Source: Laburnicola sp. R22_1
Taxonomy: Eukaryota; Ascomycota; Dothideomycetes; Pleosporales; Didymosphaeriaceae
Reading direction: 5' to 3'
Length of the DNA: 64,000 nt
Assembly: GCA_014281115.1 (NCBI GenBank)
Contig: JACONQ010000009.1
Coordinates: 744,001-808,000, forward strand
The position numbers and the translations under genes are program-made. Each line of letters starts with the position of its first letter. Within the stretch, counting starts at the first letter, position 1. The notes beneath the pieces are model-generated. The model saw only the letters and a program-made list of their open reading frames with translations. It had not been told where the DNA came from and ran no database searches. Below, piece by piece: positions 32,406-42,373 of the stretch.

Positions 32406-34043
32406 CTAGGCCCACTTGCCCAAGAAACTCATCAGCGCCATACCTGCTATCAGGAAGAAGAAGCCGACACACGTCGGCACGGTACCCGCGGTCAGAAGAC
32501 CGCCGTGCATCCAGTCGCGGGCCAGCATCTCGTGGATTCCGACCCAGGCTAGGATGCCCGCGCTGAGCGCGTCGAGAGTCCCGATTGCAATGAGGGTAGA
32601 GGGGTCGGTGCCGTCGAAGCTGTCGATGACGCCGATGCCAATAGCCATTCCTAGGGGCGTGACGAGCGTAAAGCCAAGGGCCATGAGAAACTTGTAACCC
32701 AGCGAAGCCGCGGTAGGGGAGAGCGCAGCAATGCATGTGCCCAGTGCAAGGCCTTCGAACATTTGGTGGAAGAGGATGACGACGAAGAGAGTGACGAAGA
32801 AGGAGTCGCCCGCCACAACGAGCGTGAGACCGATTACTGTTGCTGAGTTAGCGCATGCGACCCTGATGCGGAGTCTTGTCAGACATACGTAGAGAGTGGA
32901 AGATGATGCCCGTTTCAAGAACGACTACGTTGATCTTCTCGTCGGTATCACGTTGCGTATCGGTAAGGCCATGATGATCGTGAGTCGCCAGGATGCCGCT
33001 GTTGGGGGGACTGACAGCCTTCCCATCGCCGGTCGGTGCGGCAGTGGCTTCGGTGTCTGGCCCGTTTCTCTTGGTTGAACGCCAGAACATAAATCGCTTG
33101 CCGAGATAGTCGACGAGGAATGACAGGAATAGTCCGGCCATGAAAATGGCAGCGGTGGTAGCCTCGTAGCCCAACTCGCCCAAGCATTCGTTGGTCAGCA
33201 TCAGTGTTGCGTGAGTGAAGAGCTGGATTCCAGTCAGTAATGGTCATGAGTTTCAAATAGGAAGTTGTGAGACGTACATGGACGAAGGCAGTCGATAGAA
33301 TGACGCCAGTGCCGAACTGCTTCAGAGCGACAAAGACAATGCTTCGCTGCGACATGCGCGTGAATCTTGTGGCGAGGATTGGCGAAAAGACGCCTATCGC
33401 ACTCGTCGCAAGGATGACAAAGAGAAGTCCGACACGAAGGGGCTTGTTGTAGTCGCGGTCCTGGCGTTCACATTTTGCTGCTTGTCCCACGCAGTGTCTG
33501 GGGAGATTTAGATGACGCAAGTCGTGAGGCTCCGGGATGGTTGAACTTACTCGGTGCCAGCGTGGAAGTGGCAATTTTGACCCTCTTCCGCATCTCCCAA
33601 TACGCCCTCATGGTCGTCCTCTCCCTCCTCTCCTTCTGCGGCGTCTACCAGGATCTGAACATCGTCGCCAGAGGAGTTGACACAGAAGCTGCAAGAATTC
33701 AGCTGAGTGGCAAGGAAAGAAACCTGTACGATCACTTACGTGTCCTTGCCGTGCGTATGGCATGAGGTATACTGAGCCTCAAACTCCTCGGTCGCAGTGG
33801 GGCCGACGACCTCGTACTCGGTGGTGCCGACCTCACAGAATCTTCTCTGTCAGAGCTGCCGCTTGAACACTGTGCGGGCTGGACTTACTGTACGGTGCCA
33901 TGGCCATGGCACTCGGAGACTGCTGTAATTGTGGGTGCCGCTGCGGAAGCCGTTGATGGAGGCGGCGTAGTGGTCTGCGCGGCGACCGACGCAGAGAGGA
34001 ATGCCAGCACGGCCGAGGCGGCGATTGTCGAGACTGAAGGCAT
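32406..34043 (-). CDS. ZIP-family zinc transporter
   Basis: Six exons (34043-33889, 33841-33740, 33688-33551, 33497-33278, 33222-32889, 32836-32406) join in frame to 459 aa. A signal peptide (MPSVSTIAASAVLAFLSASVAA) precedes a Cys/His-containing extracellular domain (ECHGHGTVQFCEV, TSCHTHGKDTFCV, NCHFHAGTEHCVG). Then come the ZIP transmembrane helices (VGLLFVILATSAIGVFSPIL, FGTGVILSTAFVHLFTHATL, a His-containing cytosolic loop THDHHGLTD) and the metal-path helices with IIFHSLLIGLTL and FHQMFEGLALG. It most resembles plasma-membrane zinc importers of the ZrfC/Zrt1 type. It is divergently paired with a Pra1/Aspf2-like gene, the same arrangement known for zrfC and aspf2 in Aspergillus fumigatus, which are induced by zinc limitation at alkaline pH. 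Confidence 0.92.
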
Positions 34044-34847
34044 CTTGTTCCGGGCACAGCGCTCACGTCGTTCTGTTGTTTGGGTACGGTGTCTCAGTCG
34101 GAGCAGAGATGTATAGCATATAAGTCTCTGACTTGAGTGGGCCGGAGAAAGGCGACGGTTCCGCCTGCACGGCTCGTGATGCCAAGCTCAGCGCACACCT
34201 TGATGGCCATTAACCCCTTGGCAACATAGCTTGAGCGATTCGATCGGAGCACCTGTGAGTCGCCCTGCCCGAAGTTTTCACGGCGCCTTCCTACGCGGTC
34301 CACGCTGGCCACGCTGGCCATGTAGTGCCCGCTATTGCGCTCGGCGTTTGCCTTGGCAGTGAATGTAAGCGGGCCTGGGTGGTGGTACCATGCATGGCCG
34401 GGCGCGCACCTTAGTGGGCCACTCGGATCATGGTTCGCATATTCGGATCGAGGCCGACCTGTCATGGGGCTCGACAGCCGTGAAAACCCCTCGCCGTCGG
34501 TCGTCCATCATGGTACTTCTCTGCCGAGACATCGAGCGCGGGAATTTGGTCCTGACGGCCTTGGCCGGTCGCTATGAGGTTAGCCACCTTGCACGCTATG
34601 CCGCTTCACGTGCTGTGCCTCGTGGAGAGGATCCAGCAGGGTCGACATGCAGGCAGACGCCGCAGGCCTAGAGCACGCCCAGCACGACCGTCATCCTCGG
34701 CGTGGAGGTGACGCGACCGACAGAGCAGAAAAAAACGCAGGAGACTGGCTCTCGCATCCACGTATAAGAGGCCCTGTACCTGCAGCACATCCCAACCATC
34801 ATCAGCTCCATTAGCTAGTTCTGCCCATCCTCCAGTTGGTATTCACA
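34044..34847. promoter_or_regulatory. Shared divergent promoter of the zinc module
   Basis: The 804 bp between the ZIP transporter and the Pra1-like gene. Four PacC-type GCCAAG cores, on either strand, lie at 34181-34186, 34217-34222, 34352-34357 and 34560-34565. Three ACCTT half-sites, as in Zap1-type zinc-responsive elements, lie at 34197-34201, 34408-34412 and 34586-34590. A TATAAG at 34763-34768 is about 80 bp before the Pra1-like ATG. The short motifs occur by chance at some rate, so the regulatory reading rests also on the gene pair. No ORF here is supported. Confidence 0.6.
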
Positions 34848-35885
34848 ATGCTTGTCCTCCGCTCATCTGTCTTGCTCTTTGCCTCGTCGGCCCTGGCCTC
34901 GCCAGCTCTCCTCCCCCGCCAGGAAGTCACTGTAACCGTCACCGCTGTCACTGCAGAGGCCCCAGCTCCCACAGCTACGGCGTGGGACGCAGGCGCAGTG
35001 AACTCCTTCCCCATCCACTCTTCTTGTAACCGGACCGAGGCTACACAGATCGAGAAGGGCCTGGAAGAGACGCTGACCCTGGTTCGACACGCAAGGGACC
35101 ACATCTTGCGATGGGGCAACTCGTCCGACATCTACCAGAAGTACTTTGGCAATGCTAGCACTGGCGAGCCGCTTGGTTGGTTCACAAAGATCGCCGACGG
35201 CGACAAGGCAGGCGTGCTCTTCCGGTGCGACAACCCAGACGGAAACTGTGGCCAAGAAGGTAAGCAAACACCCCTCGAGCAAACAAATGCCAACTTCTGA
35301 CGTATCGCAGGATGGGCTGGACACTGGCGCGGTGACAACGCAACCTCCGAGACGGTCATCTGCCCGCTCTCCTATGAACTTCGCAGGCCCCTCGAGGCCA
35401 TGTGCGGCTTCGGCTGGGATGTCGCAAACGGTGCTACCAACTTCTACTGGGCTTCCGATCTCCTTCATCGCTTGCTCCACGTCCCCAAGATTGGTGAGGG
35501 AATCGTTGAGCACTATGCCGAGGACTACACCAGCGTGCTGGAGCTTGCGCAGACAGAGTCAGACTTGTCTGTGAGGGACAGCGACACGCTGCAGTACTTT
35601 GCGCTGGAGGCGTACGCGTACGATATTGCGCTCCCCGGCGAAGGTTGTGCTGGCCGCGTCTCTGCTACCAGTTCGGAAGTTGAGAGTGCCACTGCAGCCG
35701 CAAGTGCGTCCAGCGCGGAGGCTGTGAGCGCAACTGAGACACCTTCCCCCACTCAGAGTGAAGCCCCTTCTGCGACCTCTGCAGCTGCTGCGGTAAGTTA
35801 CTGTCAAATCCAGGAGAAGGCAGCAATTGCTGACAAGGACTAGGAATGCCATACCCATGCTGACGGAGTGGAACACTGTGTTTAA
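34848..35885 (+). CDS. Pra1/Aspf2-like secreted zinc-binding protein (zincophore)
   Basis: Exons 34848-35259, 35311-35792 and 35844-35885 give 311 aa. A signal peptide (MLVLRSSVLLFASSALASP) is followed by the Aspf2/Pra1 domain, about residues 60-250. It has the features CNRTEATQIEKGLEETLTL, YQKYFGN, LFRCDNPDGNCGQEGWAGHW, the HRLLH motif (HRxxH family) and DTLQYFALEAYAYDIALPG. A Ser/Ala/Thr-rich linker leads to a tiny last exon encoding ECHTHADGVEHCV, the conserved Cys/His zinc-binding terminus; this exon is easily missed. Homologues are secreted, bind zinc and work with a plasma-membrane ZIP importer, here the divergent neighbour. In animal pathogens the homologue is an allergen and immune-interacting protein; nothing here shows that role. 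Confidence 0.92.
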
Positions 35886-36624
35886 GCGTCACCGCATCTG
35901 AATGATTGTTCAGTACCATAATTAATGTAGTGAATACAAGCTCATGACTTACGCTAACTATTCCGCTTTTCCATCGCATGCTGTGAATAGAGTTGCACTT
36001 CTCGCACGTGCGTTGACTTCGGGAACGGCCCGGGCCGATGCCATGAGTCGATGGAGGCGACACATCTTGATGATCTTGATGGACTTGATATGTGCGGTTT
36101 CCAAGCATAACGAATCGACGTAAAATATGTTCGACAGAAACATCCTGGGTTAATCTCCAAAGCTGCATCGAGCATCGTGGGGCTACCCGGCTGTGGACGT
36201 CACCCCAATTACGAGGCTATGGTGGGGCCTCGGTACGTGTCGATCTACCAGAGTCACCACACTAAACCTCCAGGGCTTTGCGATAGTGAGCGGAGCCTTA
36301 ATCAAGGCTGAATCTGTTTTATATGCCACCTCTCTATTAGTCTCGCCGCATATGCTGTGTAACATACCTGTTTTACGAATAAAACACGATTGGGTCGCTG
36401 TTCGAAGGCTCAACGGCTGCGACCCAGGGCATCGGACCTCGTAGATGAACTCGTTAACACTGGAGATAGGCATAGCAAATGCGCTCCCGGGCGTCCGAGA
36501 GTAGAGTCCTGTCTGGGTTAGCAGATGCTGATGATGTAGATTGATCGAAGCGCAGGCTTCATAGGGGACATAAAGTCCCACCACATCCCTCGTGCCCTTG
36601 TTCCTGTAGACGACGAGTAACACA
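35886..36624. other. Intergenic region, nothing recognised
   Basis: Lies between the Pra1-like gene and the DUF1996 gene. The minus-strand frame 36183-36785 overlaps the first exon of the DUF1996 gene and has no domain. Confidence 0.5.
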
Positions 36625-37934
36625 ATGCGTCTACTCCCGATTTCGGCGCTCGCGCTCGTAGCACCTGCTAGCGCTATGCTGCGTTTCTCGTGCTCCACGC
36701 TGGTAACGGTACGTAAGATCAGCGTGTCAGGTGGATGCTCGTACCTGGGTGGCCCCGCCGCTCGAACTGGACTGACTTTTCCCATCTGTATCTAGGACAG
36801 GATCGATCCGTGAGTAAGAGTTGAAAGCGCACAAAGAGCTGAGCTCACCACTCCAGTCTTGTGAACCCAGGCGAAGCGCCATCGCCACATCTCCATCAGC
36901 TAGTCGGAGGCAATGCCCTCAACACTACCATGGACCCGAGCAACGAGCTCCCCGATATAGCGACATGCACCTCTTGTCAGTTCACCGAAGATTTCAGGTA
37001 GGGACTCCGCCGTCATCGTTCGTATCTTCACTGAGACCTGTGACTTGCAGTAACTACTGGACGGCAGTCCTGTTCTTCAAGGCTCGCAACGGTACGTATA
37101 AGCGGGTGCCTAGTTTTGCCAACCAGTATCTCGAGCCAGCAAACGGTGGTATAACTGTGTATTACATCGCGCCGTACGATGGAAAGACCAAGGTCACAGC
37201 GTTCCAGAAGGTCAGTCAACGGGCTTGCTTTGAACGCAGCTGCTGACGTAGCAGGGGTTCCGCATGATCGTCGGCGACGCGAGCAGACGCGAAGACAAAC
37301 AAGACGGCGATGCTCGTGGTCTCAGTTTCCGCTGCTGGAGTGAAAACTTCGGCAACTCGGAGGGCGCTCCTGGCACAAATCAGGATACCAGATATCTCCC
37401 CAAGGAACCCTGCAAGGGTGGAATCCGTGCCAACCACTTCTTCCCCACGTAAGACCTAGTCCTCCAAGCTCTTCCACTGTTCAGTTCTTGACATATCGCA
37501 GCTGTTGGGATGGAAAAAATTTGGACAGCCCGGACCACAAATCCCACGTCACATATCCAGAAAGCGGCTCTTTTGAATCCGGCGGTCCATGCCCAGCATC
37601 ACATCCCGTCAAGATCCCGCAGATCCTCTACGAAGTTGCGTGGGACACGCGTCAATTCAACGATCCTGATGAGTGGCCGGAGGATGGCTCGCAGCCCTTC
37701 GTGTTCTCCATGGGGGACGGTACAGGGTATGGGACGCACGGCGACTACGTCTTCGGATGGAAAGGCGATGCGCTTCAACGAGCGATGGACCAAAACTGCC
37801 AGGTTAACTGTCCTACGCTCGAGATGCAGACGATACAAAGTGCGAACAAGTGCGTGGTGAAGAGGAAGGTTGAAGAGGATATTGATGGATGGCTCACGGA
37901 GCTTCCGGGTGGCATGCCTGTGACCTATTCCTAG
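36625..37934 (+). CDS. Secreted DUF1996 protein
   Basis: Six exons (36625-36708, 36796-36809, 36857-36997, 37051-37210, 37255-37448, 37502-37934) join in frame to 341 aa; exon 2 is only 14 bp. A signal peptide ([17 protein letters not shown]) is followed directly by the DUF1996 domain. Recognisable blocks are [20 protein letters not shown] (the RxDP and NPG hallmark), [59 protein letters not shown] and [19 protein letters not shown]. Paired cysteines throughout fit an extracellular protein. The biochemical function of DUF1996 is not established. An intact gene. Confidence 0.88.
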
Positions 37935-38279
37935 TACCAGACATTGTGCCAGTGTTGCGACAATGGCATTGGCAATATCAAGATACTACCTAGGTAGTAT
38001 CGAGGATGACAATCACATGTGATGTACCACATGGGCACGTAGGTAGAAGCGCAGGTGTTCGTGCCGTCTGAAGCGGGTCCTCTCATTTGCAGGAGCGTTA
38101 CCTGGTTAGGTTAGTGCAGATACTACACTTACGTCATCAGTGTCAATGAGTAGTGTGATAGTGACTCCTACTTACCGACGTACCACTTCGAACTCAGAGA
38201 AAAACAGGAAAGCCGATAAATATCACGACAAGCAATAATTGGAACGAATGCTAGCCGTGCACCACTTGCGCAGGCCGTA
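37935..38279. other. 3' flank before element E, nothing recognised
   Basis: Host DNA up to the TA target (38280-38281) of element E. No ORF of note. Confidence 0.5.
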
Positions 38280-38281
38280 TA

Positions 38282-40411
38282 CTATGACTAATCACTCAAC
38301 GCCCAGGCCCACTCAACGCCCGAAAATCAGAAAAGCCACCACAATTGCCAAAATTCATATCTCAGCCAATTTTAACAATATGGAGGCTGCGCTTGCTGCA
38401 ATCGAAAGCTTACCATCAGGCGAAAAGCGTAATTACACCAGAATTGCCGAATTGTACGGTGTTAATCGGTCAACTTTATCAAGGCGCGCGCAGGGTCGCC
38501 AGCGCTCGCGCCTAGAGAATACGGAGGAGAAGAAACTTCTCAACACTACACAAGAAAAAGAGCTTACAAACTACATATATAAGCTCTGTAAGAGAGGGTT
38601 GCCCCTACAAGGCAAATGATTCGAAATTTCGCGACAGAGATCGCTGGAAAAGAGCCAGGAAGAAACTGGGTTTCTCGCTACATTGCCCGGCATGATATTG
38701 AGCTTATATCGCGATGGACTACTGGTATCGACGCCTGTCGCCACCGCGCCGATTCTGCTACCAAATACGCCTTATACTTCAAGCTTTTAGGCGAGAAAAT
38801 GACCCAGTACGGTATCGACAGTCGCCATATATACAATATGGATGAAAAGGGGTTCTTGATTGGAATCCTTAGCAAGATGAAAAGAGTGTTCTCACGGCAA
38901 ATGTATGAGGAGGGCCCTTATAAGCAAATGCTCCAGGACGGCAATAGAGAGTGGATAACAACAATTGCCTGTATTTGCGCCGACGGTACCTCGTTGACGC
39001 CAGCCTTGATTTATCAGGCTACTACAGGCAATATACAAGACTCATGGCTTCAAGATTTTGATCCAAAACTCCACAAGGCCTTTTTTACGAGCTCACCAAG
39101 TGGGTGGACCAACAATGAGGTTGGTTTGGCGTGGCTTAAACAAGTATTTGATCGCGAGACCAAGGAGAAAGCTCGTACAGCCTACCGACTACTTATCCTA
39201 GATGGCCACAACTCTCACGTCAGCATGCAATTTATCACGTATTGTGATAACAACAAAATACTCCTCACAACCTTTCCGCCACACGCTACCCACACTCTAC
39301 AACCACTTGATGTGGCGATGTTCAAGCCTCTAAGCACTGCGTATAGTACAGAGCTCTCCGAGTTTATGTACAATTGCCAGGGCCTCTCAGCAATCACTAA
39401 ACGCGACTTTTATCGACTTTTTAATGCCTCCTGGCAAAAAGCCTTTCAAGAATCAACAATACTCAAAGCTTTTGAGTGTACTGGGTTGTCGCCTTATAAC
39501 CCAGACGCTATACTCAAAAAGTTCGTCGCAGAGCAAGAGAGCCCTAGATCAAGTTGTAGTAGCTCGTCAAACCTCTCTAATTCTGATTGGCGTAAAGTAC
39601 GGCAAATACTAAAGGAGGTTGTTGTGGAGGACCACGCCAAAGAGCGCAAACAGCTATCGCAAAGCTATCACTAGCTTAAGGTCAAATACCAGATCCTTCA
39701 ACACCAATACAACAAGCTTGAGGAAGCTTTTTTCAATAAGAAGAGGCGCCGCCAACGTGGCAAGCCTCTCCTACTTAATAAACCTGAGGGTTGGCATGGT
39801 GGTGCTGTCTTTTACTCACCTGCCAAAGTTCAGAGGGCCCGCGAGAGGCAGGAGGAAATAGAGGCTAATAAAAAGCTTCAACAACAACAACTCTTAGAGT
39901 CACAACATCAGAAGCTTGTCAAAAAGCAGGAGAAACAAGCTCTTAAAGAGGAGAGAGCGCGCAAGAGGTTGGCGACGCGAGAACTGAGGGCGCAAGCAAA
40001 GGAGGCTAAGGCTCTTGAGCGAGCTGAAAAGCAGCTCCAAAAGCAGCTTGAAAAGCAACTCAAAGGTGATATACAATTATCTGAGGGGGGTAACTAACGG
40101 GGCGTCAAACCTCGTACACCAAAAAAACGAGCTCCTAAGAGATCTGAGACTATTGTTGTTGATCAGGAGTCTACTGAAGAGAGGGTGTCCTCACCCCCTA
40201 GAGCTACGCGCACCCGTACAGTACAGCTCCCACAGCGTTATCGCAAGTAATTTATCGTTGCGCATTGGTTTTACATGCTCCTAGGAGTGCGCCTGCAAAA
40301 AATCTAGTGATTTTACTATATATTTGACGCTCTACAGGTTGTAGAGCGTTGATAGTTCTGTCGGCAAAAACGGGCGTTGAGCGGGCCCGGGCGTTGAGTG
40401 ATTAGTCACAG
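38282..40411 (+). mobile_element. Pogo-like DNA transposon E
   Basis: 2130 bp, flanked by TA (38280-38281 and 40412-40413). The terminal repeats have a 12-bp tip (CTRTGACTAATC) followed by two copies of ACTCAACGCCC starting at 38294 and 38311 (17-bp period), mirrored at the right end. The tip is shared with element G although the repeated motif is not. Seven host bases and one TA separate its right end from element F. Confidence 0.95.
38380..40250 (+). pseudogene. Transposase of element E, one frameshift and two stops
   Basis: It starts MEAALAAIESLPSGEK. A missing C in a C-run near 38602-38605 shifts the frame between KRGLP and MIRNFATEIAGKEPG. From there a 350-residue block holds the DDE core with all three Asp (YNMDEKGFLIG, LILDGHNSH, LQPLDVAMF). 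Nonsense codons follow SQSYH (near 39674) and the SEGGN segment (near 40095). The tail keeps GGAVFYSPAKVQRARER, a Lys/Gln/Glu-rich coiled-coil-like region and TRTRTVQLPQRYRK. With few lesions this is one of the least decayed copies in the window. Confidence 0.88.
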
Positions 40412-40422
40412 TATTCATCATA

Positions 40423-42210
40423 AGCTAGCGCAGCCGGTTGTGAGACACCCAGGGATATGAGACACCGCGCAGAAATCCTCCACCCCTCAAAAAAATCGCG
40501 ATATCTCCACATCCACCCTACCAAAATGGCCAATCGTAAGGCAGCAATTCAAGCAGCTATTACCGATCTCAATGCTGGCGTTTTTCCTAGTTAACGAGCT
40601 GCTGCAAAGGCACACAACATCCCCCTAGCCACGCTCTCAAGGCGCGTACGCGGTTCACAAAACTGGCAAAACAGCCACGTATACCAGCAACAATTAACTC
40701 CACAACAAGAGGACTTCCTTGTACAATGGATACTTAAAGAGGACGCACGCGGGTATCCTCCTTCTCACGCTCGTACACGAGAAATGGCGAATCGAATCCT
40801 AAGGATGAACAGCGAGCCCACGTTAGTGGGTAAACACTAGATATCCCACTTCATTAAACGCAACCCACGCGTCGCCTCTATTATAGGTAGGAAGATTAAG
40901 GCTGCGAGAGCTAAGGGAGCAACTTAGAAGGCAATACGCGAGTTTCTTAAGCTCTATAAGCAGCTCCGCGTTAAGCTAAACATACGCAATAAGGATACAT
41001 GGAATATAGACAAGACTAGTAAGGCCCTAGGTGTATATGCAAACACCAGAGTACTCGCAGACAGCCAGAAAACAAAGGCTTACTATTAGTCGCTAGAGAA
41101 TCGCGAGTGGGCGTCAATAATTGAGTGTGTTTCGGCAATAGGCAAGAAGCTAAGGCCTGCGGTTATTTTTAAAGGCAAACACCTACAGAGCACCTAGTTT
41201 CCATTAATAATACCTGACTAGCTATACGCAACCTTAGAGAATAGCTAGACATCTAACACAATTAGCGTTAAGTGGCTGCAACGCGTATTTCTGCCAGAAA
41301 CTGCGCCCTTAGAGGATCGCTAAAGGATGCTGATTTTAGATAGCCACGGCAGCTATATGGACCTAGACTTCCTATAGATCTGCAAGCAGAATAAAGTCAG
41401 GCTTCTATTTCTCCCTGCTCACTCATCTCACGTTCTGCAGCCCCTAGATCTCTCTGTTTTCTTAGTAGTAAAACAATTCTATCGCCAGTAGATCTAGGAG
41501 TTATCACACCTTAATGATACTGCCCTAGTCAAAAAGGAACGCTTTATTACTGCCTACTACGTTGCCAGAGAGGGTGCAATCACTAAGAGAGTTATTCGCG
41601 CTAGATAGGCTACTGCAGGCATCTGCCTATTAAACATTAAGCAAGTAATTAACTTATCTCAAGTCGCTCGAAGGCCTGTTACGCCACCTCGCCAGAATCA
41701 AGCTTAACAACCAATTAAGAGCTATCTCTCTACCCCCCACGGCCCTCGTAATCTGTTTATAGCTCAGCGAGCGCTTCACAAAGAGCAGAGTATAGGCCAG
41801 AAGGTTCACCAACTGTTTAAAAAAGCTGGCAAGGCAATTACAGTTGCAAATACTCGCTCAGTAGCGCTAGAAGCAGAGAACAAACAATTGCAGAGCCAAC
41901 TTGAGGCTCTTAAGCCTCAAGCACCACAAAAGAGGGTTCGTATGGACCCAAATCAACGCTTTGCCAACGTAGATACAATTAAGATAGCAGTAGAGGCCTC
42001 TAAGCTTATAGAGCAACAAAACAATAGTCCTGACAAAGAAAAGGAGGCAGAAAAACTAGCAGCAAAAGTAGCAGCTAAAACTCTGCAATCTATGTGTAGT
42101 GAGTGGCAATTGTAATTACGCTGAATCAATTATCGCGATTTTTTGAAGGGTGGAGGATTTCTGCGCGGTGTCTCATATCCCTGGGTGTCTCACAACCGGC
42201 TGCGCTAGCT
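40423..42210 (+). mobile_element. Pogo-like DNA transposon F (divergent subfamily)
   Basis: 1788 bp, flanked by TA (40421-40422 and 42211-42212). Long terminal inverted repeats (about 60 bp, from AGCTAGCGCAGCCGGTTG inward) carry two TGAGACACC copies starting at 40441 and 40458, again a 17-bp period. It is shorter than the 2.13-kb elements and its transposase is only distantly related to theirs. Confidence 0.94.
40526..42115 (+). pseudogene. Transposase remnant of element F
   Basis: About 530 codons in one frame with no frameshift but more than a dozen stops, mostly TAG at Gln or Trp positions. It starts MANRKAAIQAAITDLNAGVF and has a psq-type helix-turn-helix (KAHNIPLATLSRRVRG) and a CENP-B-type segment (LTPQQEDFLVQWI). 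The DDE core reads WNIDKTSKALG, MLILDSHGSY and LQPLDLSVF, so all three Asp remain. The C-terminal part is Gln/Lys-rich with EAENKQLQSQLEALKPQ. It lacks the GGAxFxSP and TRTR tail blocks of the other copies and belongs to a different pogo subfamily. Confidence 0.85.
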
Positions 42211-42212
42211 TA

Positions 42213-42354
42213 TCGCCCGAAAAAAAATTCGGCCCCGCCCTATACGGGTATCCCACCAACTAACCTGTTGGTCGTCAACGTCTATATTCATGCCAGTCTC
42301 ACGAGGAACCTCGGCAAGACTACATGAGCTGCATACAGCAATCTCCTCTTCAGC
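42213..42354. other. Host segment between elements F and H
   Basis: 142 bp of non-transposon DNA with no recognisable feature. Confidence 0.5.
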
Positions 42355-42373
42355 TAACGTGTTTGATCACGTA

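Noticed and set aside
36183..36785. 200-codon minus-strand ORF
   Set aside because: Overlaps the first exon of the DUF1996 gene and its promoter; no domain.
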